This document shows positions 54,771-63,493 of a DNA stretch of 64,000 nt, piece after piece. This stretch comes from CAVWDI01 sp963793095. GTDB lineage: Bacteria > Chloroflexota > Anaerolineae > Anaerolineales > UBA4823. The notes beneath the pieces were generated by a model that did no database searches, was not told the DNA's origin, and saw only the letters and a program-made list of their open reading frames with translations. Location of the stretch: contig CAWBYY010000011.1 of NCBI GenBank assembly GCA_963793095.1, forward strand, positions 248,001 to 312,000, written 5' to 3'. The position numbers and the translations under genes were made by a program. How positions within the stretch are numbered: position 1 is the stretch's first letter; every line of letters begins with the position of its first letter.

Positions 54771-55439
54771 TTACGGCTGCCGGACGATAAAATTGTCAAA
54801 ACGGATGTCGGTCCCCGGCTCGTTGTAAGTGCCGGCGATCAATCCAACATCGCCGGAGACCAGCTCGCTGTCGCTGACCTCACCAATTTTTACCCCGTTG
54901 ACATACAGAGCCAGCCGGTCTCCAATACATTCAGCTCTGATCCTGTTGATGGCTGAACCCTTCTCGATATCCTCGCTGGGTAAAAGCGCATCCGTTCCGA
55001 TCAGCTCGTAAAATTCCCCCTTGACCTTGCCGATCCCGTAGTATCCGTCGCTGCTGATGATGAAGGTGTAAAAAGTGTCTTCGCTGGCTGCCCGGCAGAT
55101 CACCCCAAAGCGGTTATCGCGGACCCCGCCAACTTTAAACGCCTCCACTTCAATGACCGCATCTTCAAAGCTCTGACCGGGTTTAGACCAGATGTCGGTG
55201 TTGGATTCATTGACCAGAATCCGGTATACTCCATCGTCATATTCCGTCGACCCGGTATCAGTTGAGACCTGGTTCCAGCCGCTGGATGGGTCACTGAAAT
55301 CGTCCTGGAATAAAACCGCCCCGGTCTGAACCGGCTGTTCTTCCGGGATCAGGAATTTGCAGGAAAGGGTCGCCCCGGCTGAAGCAGCCAGAACAGCCAG
55401 GAGCGGGAAAAATTTGCGGAGGGTCAAAGCCAAATTCAC
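54771..55439 (-). CDS. Lipoprotein with LamG/DUF1080-like beta-sandwich
   Basis: 223 residues from a GTG at 55439, preceded by GGAGCG. Signal peptide and lipobox ATLSC (Cys27). A single concanavalin-like domain begins VLFQDDFSDPSSGWNQ and continues DDGVYRILVNESNTDIWSKPG, FGVICRAASEDTFYTFIISSDGYYGI and RIRAECIGDRLALYVNG. This pattern is common in surface lipoproteins of Anaerolineae and may bind a glycan. No catalytic residues can be named. It starts 8 bases after the apgM stop and is probably in its transcript. Confidence 0.75.
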   Translation of the reverse strand: MNLALTLRKFFPLLAVLAASAGATLSCKFLIPEEQPVQTGAVLFQDDFSDPSSGWNQVSTDTGSTEYDDGVYRILVNESNTDIWSKPGQSFEDAVIEVEAFKVGGVRDNRFGVICRAASEDTFYTFIISSDGYYGIGKVKGEFYELIGTDALLPSEDIEKGSAINRIRAECIGDRLALYVNGVKIGEVSDSELVSGDVGLIAGTYNEPGTDIRFDNFIVRQP

Positions 55440-55446
55440 TTTTAAT

Positions 55447-56655
55447 TTACGCTCCGAATTTTCCGAGGCGTTTGGCATGAGCCAGGGCGAGCGGCATAAT
55501 GTCAACATGCCGGATCAAACCAAGGCTGCCGGTCGCACAGTTGGTCTCTCCAAATGGCATAGATTTGCCATAGCGGGCCCATTCCGCCCAGATTAAAACC
55601 GGCACCCGGTGCCAGCTGTGGCGCTTCATCAGGGATGGAGTTGAATGGTCTCCGGTGATGGCTATCACATCCGGTTTCAGTTCAAGCAGCCCGGGCAGGG
55701 CCTGGTCCACCTCTTCAATTACCCCGACTTTAGCGTCAAAATTCCCGTCCTCGCCGTAACTATCGGTCTTTTTGACATGAACGAAGAAGAAGTCGTAATC
55801 GTCCCAGTTTTCTTTAACCACTTCAAATTCCTGGGCAGGCGTTTCCGCATCGTGCTGGATAACGTCCATGCCTACCAGTCTTGACACGCCTTTATACATC
55901 GGGTAAACCGCAACAGCGGCTGATTTAATCCTGTATACCTCCGGGAAGCGCGGCAGACCGGGGTCCTTGGCATAGCCACGCAGGGTGCAGCTGTTTGCGG
56001 GTGGGTGGTCGGCGAGCAACCGGTTGGCTTCATCCCACCACTGGCGCAGGATGGAGGCTGTTTTTTCTGCCGCAGGGTCTGCAGCCTCAATCGGGCGGGG
56101 CGGAACGCCGGTCATCTGGGGATCGGTCTCCCTTATCCGGGGATCCAGGCCTTCAGCGCGCAGGATCAGGGCGAAGCGGTACTCTTTTACCGGTTCCACA
56201 AAAATCTCAACACCGGGTATTTCAATCGTGCGCAGAATTTCCACCCGTTTTACACATTCTTCGGTGGGTATCCTGCCGGCGCGGCGGTCGCTGATGTTCC
56301 CGTCTGCATCCAGGGTGCAAAAATTACAGCGAATTGCCAGGTCCTGCGGTTGGAGATTAAATCCGATTCCGAGCGCTTCGAGAACCCCCCGGCCAATGGT
56401 GTACTGGAGCGGTTCGTAGCCAAACAGGGCCAGATGCCCGGGACCGCTGCCGGGGCTGAACCCGGGAGCGACAACTTCACTCAATCCCATCGACCCGCGC
56501 TGGCTGAGAGCATCCATATTGGGCGTGCGGGCAGCTTCCAGTTCGGTTAATCCGCCCGGTTCCAGCGGAACACCTCCCAGCCCGTCCATTAACAGCAGGA
56601 CAATCTTTGAGCCGTTATCGACGGCCATCTCGTTGATCATCTGAAATTTATCCAT
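55447..56655 (-). CDS. apgM: 2,3-bisphosphoglycerate-independent phosphoglycerate mutase, archaeal type
   Basis: 402 residues. Alkaline-phosphatase-superfamily enzyme of the ApgM/DUF-type, which interconverts 3- and 2-phosphoglycerate in glycolysis. Metal sites: IVLLLMDGLGG (Asp), PGSGPGHLALFGYEP (nucleophile Ser region), VHVKKTDSYGEDGNFDAK and VIAITGDHSTPSLMKRHSWHRVPVLIW (His and Asp ligands). The length and the CNFCTLDADGNISDRRAGRI stretch set it apart from bacterial GpmI. The ATG at 56655 is taken, though MINEMAVDNG shortly after could also start. Confidence 0.9.
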   Translation of the reverse strand: MDKFQMINEMAVDNGSKIVLLLMDGLGGVPLEPGGLTELEAARTPNMDALSQRGSMGLSEVVAPGFSPGSGPGHLALFGYEPLQYTIGRGVLEALGIGFNLQPQDLAIRCNFCTLDADGNISDRRAGRIPTEECVKRVEILRTIEIPGVEIFVEPVKEYRFALILRAEGLDPRIRETDPQMTGVPPRPIEAADPAAEKTASILRQWWDEANRLLADHPPANSCTLRGYAKDPGLPRFPEVYRIKSAAVAVYPMYKGVSRLVGMDVIQHDAETPAQEFEVVKENWDDYDFFFVHVKKTDSYGEDGNFDAKVGVIEEVDQALPGLLELKPDVIAITGDHSTPSLMKRHSWHRVPVLIWAEWARYGKSMPFGETNCATGSLGLIRHVDIMPLALAHAKRLGKFGA

Positions 56656-56810
56656 ATTGTTTTTACCTTCCGGTTTTGAAATCGCCTTATTATAGCTTTT
56701 ATCCGAATAGTTACCAAATTTGATTTTACCAGCCGGAAAGGATTTATTGCCTTGAACCTTTTCCGGGGCTATAATTACAGTTCTTAAGCCAACTACAGGA
56801 GTTAAAGAAT

Positions 56811-58025
56811 ATGGATTTTACTCTGAGTGAAGAGCATCGCATGGTGCAGAAAATGGTGCGCGATTTTGCCCAGAAGGAGGTCGCGCCGGTAATCAAAGAA
56901 CACGACCGCGCCCAGGAGATGGCCCAGTTCATCCTGCCGCGTATGGGAGAACTTGGCATTCTGGGCATTTGCATTCCAGTCCGTTACGGCGGCCAGGGGA
57001 TGGATTATATCTCCCTGGGAGTCGCCTGCGAAGAGCTGGAAGCGGTCGATTCGACCCTGCGGGTGGTGATGTCGGTTCACATGGGATTAAACAGCATGGG
57101 TCTGTTGCAGTGGGGCACGGAAGAGCAGAAACAGCGTTTTCTCGCCCCGCTGGCACGCGGCGATAAAATCGGCTGTTTTGGGCTGACTGAGCCGGGAGCG
57201 GGTTCGGATGTCGCCGGGATAACAAGCACAGCCCGTCTGGAGGGAGAGGATTATGTGATCAACGGGGAGAAAATGTGGATTTCGCTGGCTACCAAGGCTG
57301 ACTACTGCCTGTGGGTGGCGCGGACAGACAGCAAGGTTGATGACCCGCATGATGGATTGAGCGCTTTTCTGGTTGAGCTTGACCGTCCGGGAATAACAAC
57401 CGGTGATATAAAAGGCAAGCTGGGCGTGAGAGCAGGGTCCACCGGGTGGATCGCAGCCCAGGATGTCCGGATTCCCCTCGGGAACCGGATCGGACTTGAG
57501 GGCGATGGTTTCAGAATAGCTATGTCCTGCCTTGATAACGGGCGCTACACAGTCGCGGCTGGCGCTACCGGTCTTATCCGGGCCTGCCTTGAGGCAAGTG
57601 TTAAATACGCCAATGAGAGGCGCGCATTCGGGCGCGAAATCGGTAAGTTTCAGCTTATCCAGCAAAAAATCGCCGGAATGGTACAATCCTACGAGGCAGC
57701 CAGATTGCTGTACCTGCAGGCTGGCTGGATGAAAAACCAGGGTTTGCGAAATACACGCGAGACCTCGCTCGCGAAGTGGTTTGCGACTGAAAAGTCCTTC
57801 GAAGCGGCCTCCGAGGCGATCCAGGTCCATGGAGCGTACGGTTTCAGCGATGAGTATGATGTTGAACGTTACCTGCGTAATTCCAAGGGTGCGGTTATTT
57901 ACGAGGGCTCGAATGAGATCCACCAGTTAATCCAGGCTGGCTTTGCCCTCGGATACCGCGATGATGCCCCTCTGAAAAGTGAACTCCCCCAGTATGACCC
58001 TTCATACTGGCAGGATAACGGTTAA
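56811..58025 (+). CDS. Acyl-CoA dehydrogenase, first gene of the acd-etfB-etfA unit
   Basis: 404 residues, complete. MDFTLSEEHRMVQKMVRDFA at the start, FGLTEPGAGSDVAGITSTARL and YVINGEKMWISLATKADYCL for FAD binding, and the classical C-terminal IQVHGAYGFSDEYDVERYLRNSKGAVIYEGSNEIHQL containing the catalytic Glu. AGGAG is well placed before the ATG. EtfB and EtfA genes follow immediately, so it passes electrons to its own Etf. Short-chain (butyryl/isovaleryl-type) preference is likely from its form, but not shown. Confidence 0.92.
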   Translation: MDFTLSEEHRMVQKMVRDFAQKEVAPVIKEHDRAQEMAQFILPRMGELGILGICIPVRYGGQGMDYISLGVACEELEAVDSTLRVVMSVHMGLNSMGLLQWGTEEQKQRFLAPLARGDKIGCFGLTEPGAGSDVAGITSTARLEGEDYVINGEKMWISLATKADYCLWVARTDSKVDDPHDGLSAFLVELDRPGITTGDIKGKLGVRAGSTGWIAAQDVRIPLGNRIGLEGDGFRIAMSCLDNGRYTVAAGATGLIRACLEASVKYANERRAFGREIGKFQLIQQKIAGMVQSYEAARLLYLQAGWMKNQGLRNTRETSLAKWFATEKSFEAASEAIQVHGAYGFSDEYDVERYLRNSKGAVIYEGSNEIHQLIQAGFALGYRDDAPLKSELPQYDPSYWQDNG

Positions 58026-58068
58026 TTTGACACCAAAATCTTCAGACAATAAACTACAGGAGGTTAAA

Positions 58069-58848
58069 TTGAACATCGTAGTATGCATTAAACAGGTGCC
58101 TGACAGCGCTGCAAAGGTTGTAGCGGAAGGCGGTAAGGCAAACTGGGGGGAGGCGCCTCTGGTGATGAACCCCTGGGATGAGTACGCCGTTGAGACCGCC
58201 CTGTTGCAGCAGGAACAGCACGGAGGCCAGGTTACCGCAGTCAGCGTGGGAGGCCCGGCAGCGACGGAGGCGTTAAAATCTGCGCTGGCGATGGGCTGCA
58301 GCCAGGCTTATCTGGTGTCGGACCCGGCATTGTCATCCGCGGACAGCCAGGCGATCGCCCATGTACTTGCTGGGGCGATCCGAAAGATCGCTGAGGTTGA
58401 CCTGGCGGTGTTTGGCAAACAGGCGATTGACAGTGATATGGGCGTCACGGCTCCCCAGACCGCCCGGGTGCTGGGCTGGCCAGTGATTTCCCTGGTATCG
58501 GCGGTTAGAGAAATTGATACCGGAAAAGGGAACATCGTGGTTGAGCGCTCGGTTGAGGATGGCCGCCAGATTGTGGAAGGCAGGCTGCCGGTTGTGATCA
58601 CTGTATCCAAAGACATCGCCGAGCCGCGCTACCCATCATTTATGGGCATCCGGAAAGCCGCCAAGGCCGAGATCCCGGTCTGGACGCTGGCAGACCTGGA
58701 AGTTGCGACCCCAACCCCGGTTGTACACTGGCCGGAAGTTGAGAACCCGCCTTCGCAGGCCATTTCAACTGAAATGATATCGGGTGAGGATCCGCAGGAG
58801 ATCGCTGATACGCTGGTTGACAGAATTCTAAATGAGAAGGTGTTCTAA
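58069..58848 (+). CDS. etfB: Electron transfer flavoprotein subunit beta
   Basis: 259 residues from a TTG at 58069, preceded by AGGAGG 7 bases upstream; a longer frame reaching into the acyl-CoA dehydrogenase gene is rejected. NIVVCIKQVPDSAAKV, WDEYAVETALLQQ, AVSVGGPAATEALKSALAMG, DLAVFGKQAIDSDMGVTAPQ and VEGRLPVVITVSKDIAEPRYPS are EtfB hallmarks. It overlaps the etfA start by one base. The beta chain binds AMP, or a second FAD in bifurcating forms. The sequence alone does not decide between them. Confidence 0.93.
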   Translation: MNIVVCIKQVPDSAAKVVAEGGKANWGEAPLVMNPWDEYAVETALLQQEQHGGQVTAVSVGGPAATEALKSALAMGCSQAYLVSDPALSSADSQAIAHVLAGAIRKIAEVDLAVFGKQAIDSDMGVTAPQTARVLGWPVISLVSAVREIDTGKGNIVVERSVEDGRQIVEGRLPVVITVSKDIAEPRYPSFMGIRKAAKAEIPVWTLADLEVATPTPVVHWPEVENPPSQAISTEMISGEDPQEIADTLVDRILNEKVF

Positions 58849-59888
58849 TGAGCGGCAAAATACTTGTTTTTATTGATCAGAGCAAAGGGCAGGCGATCCC
58901 GGCTTCCTGGGAATTGATAGGCGCAGCGAAGGTGCTTGAAGAAAGTTTTTCCGGAGGGATCGCTGCGGTTGTCGCCGGTGAAAATTCGAAAGAAGTGGCA
59001 AAGTCTGCCTTCAAGTACGGCGCGGGTGAAGTCTATTACTGTGATGACCCTGCTCTGACTGAATACCGCCCGGAACCGTATACAGACCTGGTTGTAAAAG
59101 CGGCAAGGGAACTGGAGCCGGAGTTGATCCTGTTTCCAACAACCACACGCGGCCGCGAGCTGGCTGCAATGGCCGCGCTTGACCTGAAGAGCGGGATTAT
59201 GCCGGATGTGATAAAACTGGAAATTCAGGATGGGAGGCTGATCGCCACCAGACCTGTGTATGCCGGCAAGCTGCTGGCGAAGACCTACTGTGATTCGAGC
59301 CCGCAGATTATCAGCGCACGCTCGCGAGCTTTTACAGCGCCAGAAATGGATGATTCTAAGGATGGAGAGCCCGTACGGGTTGCAATTGAATACTCGGAAG
59401 ATAATATCCGCACAAAAGTTACCGGTTACAGCCAGGCTGAGGCGGGTGTAAGCCTTATGGATGCGAACGTTATCGTCTCCGGCGGGCGCGGGGTTTCCAA
59501 TAATCCCTCGTTGTCGCCTCCCGGGGAAATGGATGACAAACAGGCTGAAATCTGGCGCGCCCAGCAGGGATTTGCCATGCTTGAAGAGTTGGCAAAAGTG
59601 CTGGGAGGCGCGCTGGGTGCAAGCCGGGCGGCGGTGGATGCAGGATATATTCCCTATGAACACCAGGTTGGACAAACCGGAAAGGTGGTGTCACCGGATC
59701 TGTATATCGCCTGCGGGATTTCTGGGGCGATCCAGCACCAGGCCGGGATGCGCACAAGCAAGATGATCGTAGCGATCAACAAAGACCCGGACGCCCCCAT
59801 ATTCAAACTGGCCCGGTTTGGCGTGGTCGGGGATATTCATGAAATTGTACCGGCGTTAACCGAATCCTTCCGGAAAAAATTGGCTTAA
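58848..59888 (+). CDS. etfA: Electron transfer flavoprotein subunit alpha
   Basis: 346 residues. N-terminal domain ILVFIDQSKGQAIPASWELI, then LILFPTTTRGRELAAMAALDL; the FAD domain shows VIVSGGRGVSNN, LGGALGASRAAVDAGYIPYEHQVGQTGKVVSPDLYIACGISGAIQH and IVAINKDPDAPIF. The ATG overlaps the TAA of etfB. With the acyl-CoA dehydrogenase this makes a three-gene electron-transfer operon closed by a hairpin. Confidence 0.95.
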   Translation: MSGKILVFIDQSKGQAIPASWELIGAAKVLEESFSGGIAAVVAGENSKEVAKSAFKYGAGEVYYCDDPALTEYRPEPYTDLVVKAARELEPELILFPTTTRGRELAAMAALDLKSGIMPDVIKLEIQDGRLIATRPVYAGKLLAKTYCDSSPQIISARSRAFTAPEMDDSKDGEPVRVAIEYSEDNIRTKVTGYSQAEAGVSLMDANVIVSGGRGVSNNPSLSPPGEMDDKQAEIWRAQQGFAMLEELAKVLGGALGASRAAVDAGYIPYEHQVGQTGKVVSPDLYIACGISGAIQHQAGMRTSKMIVAINKDPDAPIFKLARFGVVGDIHEIVPALTESFRKKLA

Positions 59889-59918
59889 TTCCCCCGATTT
59901 TTAAGAAATATTTTTATT

Positions 59919-59946
59919 ACTCGCCGCTGATTAACCAGCGGCGAGT
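59919..59946 (+). terminator. Hairpin after etfA
   Basis: ACTCGCCGCTG (59919-59929) and its perfect complement (59936-59946) form an 11-base-pair stem with a 6-base loop, 31 bases past the etfA stop. There is no clear T-run after it, so termination may be weak or Rho-assisted. Confidence 0.6.
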
Positions 59947-60091
59947 TCAGTCATATGTCCTGTTTCATATTAAAAGCTTGATAAATTACTTACAGCGAGT
60001 GATTTTTGTCCAGTCGATCAGGAAGATTGCCACATGGTCGATTCAGGCCTGTTCGGTACAATTTTTATTATCCGCAACAGGAATTTCTGAA

Positions 60092-60577
60092 ATGTTTAAA
60101 AATTCAACCAGGGATTTGAGCCTATTTGAAGGCTTCAATAGCGATCAGTTGGAACAAATGCAGGCGCTGTTTGTACCCTGTCAGGAAGGAGAGGGCTCGG
60201 TGCTTTTCTTTCAGGGCGCACTTGCTGACCATTTCTATGTCCTCGTAACCGGGGAGGTCGGGATAAGGTACAAGCCCGAGGATGGCCCGGAAATTTGTGT
60301 AACCAGGGTCCGGGGGGAAGGGGTTGTCGGGTGGTCAGCAGTCCTGGGCAACCAGACCTATTCATCGTCAGCGGTTTGCGAGACAGGATGCGAAATGCTG
60401 CAGGTGGACAGCAGCGATCTGCATGATTTCTACGTGACCCATCCGGAAACCGGGAGGATTATCCTCGAAAGACTGGCTGAATTGATCGCAGAACGACTGC
60501 GGAATACCCACCACGAGGTGATATCCCTGCTGGAACAGGGACTGAGAAGCCGTCCAAAACCAGAATTTTCCAAGTGA
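60092..60577 (+). CDS. Cyclic-nucleotide-binding domain protein without DNA-binding domain
   Basis: 161 residues from the ATG at 60092; the frame is open to 59978 but has no homology there. A Crp-type beta-roll: LSLFEGFNSDQLEQMQALF, GEGSVLFFQGALADHFYVLVTGEVGIRY, VTRVRGEGVVGWSAVLG and a C-helix ILERLAELIAERLRNTHHEV. The phosphate-binding cassette is altered (VVGWSAVL instead of G-E-x-x-x-R-x-A), so cAMP binding is doubtful. No helix-turn-helix follows. It may sense another ligand or mediate protein contacts. Upstream of the NFU gene. Confidence 0.78.
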   Translation: MFKNSTRDLSLFEGFNSDQLEQMQALFVPCQEGEGSVLFFQGALADHFYVLVTGEVGIRYKPEDGPEICVTRVRGEGVVGWSAVLGNQTYSSSAVCETGCEMLQVDSSDLHDFYVTHPETGRIILERLAELIAERLRNTHHEVISLLEQGLRSRPKPEFSK

Positions 60578-60657
60578 TCAGGTTTTTCCGGGTTTTTTAC
60601 CTGGCTCCCGGTAACAGGGTATAATGTTTAATCAAGCTGGAATAGGGAGAAAAAGGG

Positions 60658-60909
60658 ATGGCCGAGGATAATCTATCTCAGGAGTATACAGAGGAAGAAC
60701 AGTTGCGGGTTCTGATTGATAAGATCAGCGCTTATATAGAACAGTACCACGGCGGCTCAGTTGAGATGATCTCTTTGGAGGGCAAGATTTTGAAAGTGAG
60801 GCTGCTGGGGGCGTGTGAAGGCTGCCCGCTTTCACCGGTCACACTGCACGGTTGGATCGAAGGGACAGTGCACCAGTTCTTTCCTGATATTAAGGTGGTT
60901 GAAGCGTAA
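60658..60909 (+). CDS. NifU C-terminal-domain (NFU) iron-sulphur scaffold-like protein
   Basis: 83 residues. The conserved pattern ISAYIEQYHGGSVEMISLEG and the CxxC in LLGACEGCPLSPVTLHGWIE are diagnostic of NFU domains, which carry a [4Fe-4S] cluster between subunits. Usual NFU has G-x-C-x-x-C-P-S-S; here the Ser pair is replaced by LS. It lies 80 bases after the cyclic-nucleotide-binding protein and is followed by a hairpin. Confidence 0.9.
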   Translation: MAEDNLSQEYTEEEQLRVLIDKISAYIEQYHGGSVEMISLEGKILKVRLLGACEGCPLSPVTLHGWIEGTVHQFFPDIKVVEA

Positions 60910-60935
60910 TCACAGGCAATACCGGGTTGATCATT

Positions 60936-60971
60936 AAACCGGGCATCCCATATAGTTGAGATGCCCGGTTT
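60936..60971 (+). terminator. Hairpin between the NFU and phosphoesterase genes
   Basis: AAACCGGGCATC (60936-60947) and its complement GATGCCCGGTTT (60960-60971) form a 12-base-pair stem with a 12-base loop, 26 bases after the NFU stop. No T-run beyond the stem. Confidence 0.65.
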
Positions 60972-60999
60972 GTGCGGTTAAAATACGAAAGGGAAAAGT

Positions 61000-61767
61000 A
61001 TGCGGATAATCGTTTTTTCGGATGTGCACGGAAACCGCTACGCCTGCCAGGCTGTGCTTAAGGCAATCCGGGCGGAGGGGGACTGTGAGGCGGTCGTGGC
61101 GGCTGGCGACCTGTGCCTGGGCGGCAGCGACCCGGCGGCATGTGTGGACATGCTGGCGGAGTTTGGAGTCCAGGGGGTATACGGCAACACCGAGGAATAC
61201 CTTTTTTATCCTGAGCGGGTACCCCCGGATCAACTGCATAAAGAAATGTGGGACAGGGTCCATCCGGTCGCGCTGTGGGTGCTTGAAAGGCTGTCGCAGG
61301 CCCAGCTCGGCTGGCTGCAGGCGCTGCCTTTTGAACTTAACTTTTTACCATCCAGTCTCGAAAGGGGGAATCTTCAGGTCGTGCATGCCAATCCCTGCAA
61401 TAATGAATTGATGATACTTCCGGGGGAAGCCGAACAGAATTCTCTGTGGGATGAAATCCGGCAGCCGGACGACGACCCGGACCTTGCTGCGGTTCTGTCT
61501 GGAGTTAAAGCCGGGATTCTGGCGTTCGGCCATTTCCATTACACCTTTGAGCGCGTGTGGAAAGACCTGCGCCTGGTGGACGTCGCCCCGTGCAGCATGC
61601 CCGGGGTTGACTTCGATCTGCGGGCGCGCTATACCATTTTTGAATATGCCGAGGGTAGCTGGAATATCACCCGCAGGTGGGTGCCTTACGAATCCAGCCT
61701 GGAAATGGCAGCCCTGAAGGGAAGCGATATGCCCTTTAAAGATGATTTTTTGCGCTACTTCCAGTAA
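61000..61767 (+). CDS. Metallophosphoesterase (YfcE/calcineurin-like)
   Basis: 255 residues, cytosolic. Metal motifs in order: FSDVHGN (D-x-H), VVAAGDLCLGG (G-D), GVYGNTEEYL (G-N-x-E in place of G-N-H-D), VVHANPCN and AFGHFHYTFER (G-H-x-H). The set fits phosphodiesterases of the YfcE/DUF2394-like group. The substrate may be a cyclic nucleotide or bis(p-nitrophenyl)-type ester; unknown in vivo. It stands alone after a hairpin. Confidence 0.88.
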   Translation: MRIIVFSDVHGNRYACQAVLKAIRAEGDCEAVVAAGDLCLGGSDPAACVDMLAEFGVQGVYGNTEEYLFYPERVPPDQLHKEMWDRVHPVALWVLERLSQAQLGWLQALPFELNFLPSSLERGNLQVVHANPCNNELMILPGEAEQNSLWDEIRQPDDDPDLAAVLSGVKAGILAFGHFHYTFERVWKDLRLVDVAPCSMPGVDFDLRARYTIFEYAEGSWNITRRWVPYESSLEMAALKGSDMPFKDDFLRYFQ

Positions 61768-61841
61768 GGGTTTGTTTATTCAGTGGGGGATACCTGGCAA
61801 GAATAGATTTTTGGTCCAATTTCTCCACAACCATCTAACCG

Positions 61842-63493
61842 TCAGTAAGTCATGGCGCAGCCGTCGGCCCTTGGATCGCTGCCAGCGCAAAGCACCCCGT
61901 CTTGCGGATTTCTGAGGATGATCTGTCCCAGGCCGTATAAGTGAAACAACCCCTCCGACCCGGGCTGGATATCGTGACCTATATCAGAAAGTTTCCGGAA
62001 AACTTCAGCAGGCATGCCGCTTTCAAGCGCCAGCTGCCCTCCCGCTTCTCCGTTAGTAATGCAGAAGCGTGGGCGGTCAAGAGCGGATTGAGGGTCCAGG
62101 CCGTCGTCGATCAGCCCGGTGAGCACCTGCACATGCCCCTGAGGCTGCATGAACCCGCCCATAACTCCGAAACAGGCGTACAGTTCTTCCTTAGGATCGC
62201 CTCTAGTTCTGCCCTCAAGCGGGGTTGTGACCAGCCCGGGGATGATCGTGTGGTAAGGGCGTTTTCCCGGTTCGAGCGCATTGGGGTGGGCAGGGTCCAG
62301 GCTGAAGTTTGCGCCGCGGTTCTGCAGGCTGAATCCCCAGCCAGGCGGCACAATGCCGGTGCCGAAGCCCATATAGTTACTGTTGATGAAAGAACAGGCG
62401 TTGCCAGCCCCATCCATAACGCTCAGGTATACCGTATCTGATGAAGCAAAAGGGCTGCCTTTAACCTGGTCAAGGGTGGCTCTTTCCCGGTCGATCAATT
62501 TGCGTCTCTGTTCTGCGTAATCTTTTGAAAGCAGGGCTTCGACCGGCGCCGGATTAAATTCCGGATCGGCGATATACCCGCACGCATCTGCAAAAGCCAG
62601 CCGCATTGCCTCAATCTCAAGGTGGAGCCGGGAGGCGGAAAGCGGTTCAAGCGAACCCAGGTCAAAGCCTTCCAGGATGTTGAGCGCCAGCAGGGCGGCC
62701 AGCCCCTGCCCGTTGGGGGGGCATTCCCAGACCCGCAGCCCGCGGTAGATGGTGCTGATTGGCGTCACCCATGCGCTGCGGTGGGCGCCAAGGTCTTCTT
62801 CACTCAGGCAGCCGCCCGCTGTCCGGACCACATTCACAACTGCGCGCCCGATCTCCCCGCTGTAAAACCCGTTTTTTCCCTCCCTGGCGATGACTTTGAA
62901 GGAGCGCGCCAGGCCGGGGTTTCTGAACAACTGGCCCGCCTGGGGGGCTTCCCATTGACTGTCAATTCAAGGCCTCCCGGAGCTGTCCGGAGTTGTTTTT
63001 CAAACCCTTTTTCCCAGAAGTGGGCGGTCACCGGCGAGACCGGAAAACCATTTTCAGCCAGGCGGATCGCCGGGCTCAGCACCTCAGCCATGGACAGGGT
63101 CCCGAAGCGTTCAACCAGGTCGCACCAGCCGGCCGGTGCGCCCGGGACTGTGATCGTGTAGGGATGGAATGGTGGCAGTTCCCGGTCCAGGCCTTCCCGG
63201 CGCAGGCGCTCTATTGTCAAGCCTTGCGGGGCGCGACCGGAACCATTGAGGGCGTGGACACTGCCGGAATCGGCCTGATAATAAAGGGCAAAACAATCCC
63301 CGCCCAGTCCGGTTGAGGTGGGCTCGGTGACATTCAGGGCTGCAGCTGTCGCAACGGCCGCGTCAGCGGCGTTCCCGCCGCCTGACAGGATCTCGAGCCC
63401 GGCCGCGACCGCCAGCGGTTGGGAGGTCGCAACCATGCCGCGCGTCCCGTAAACCGGTGAACGTGCGCTATTATTCGAGCTATAGGACTTCAA
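61842..63493 (-). CDS. ggt: Gamma-glutamyltransferase family protein, one frameshift
   Basis: About 550 residues after repair. Large subunit: GMVATSQPLAVAAGLEILSGGGNAADAAVATAAALNVTEPTSTGLGGDCF, the classical GGT opening. The small subunit begins near the Thr of SDTVYLSVMDGAGNACSFINSNYMGFGTG. The C-run at 62942-62947 (plus-strand G) lacks one base: adding it gives KPPQAGQLFRNPGLARSF. No signal peptide is visible, unlike E. coli GGT, so it may belong to the cytosolic cephalosporin-acylase-like branch. Start TTG at 63493 overlaps the selD end; the first ATG lies 19 codons downstream. Confidence 0.88.
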
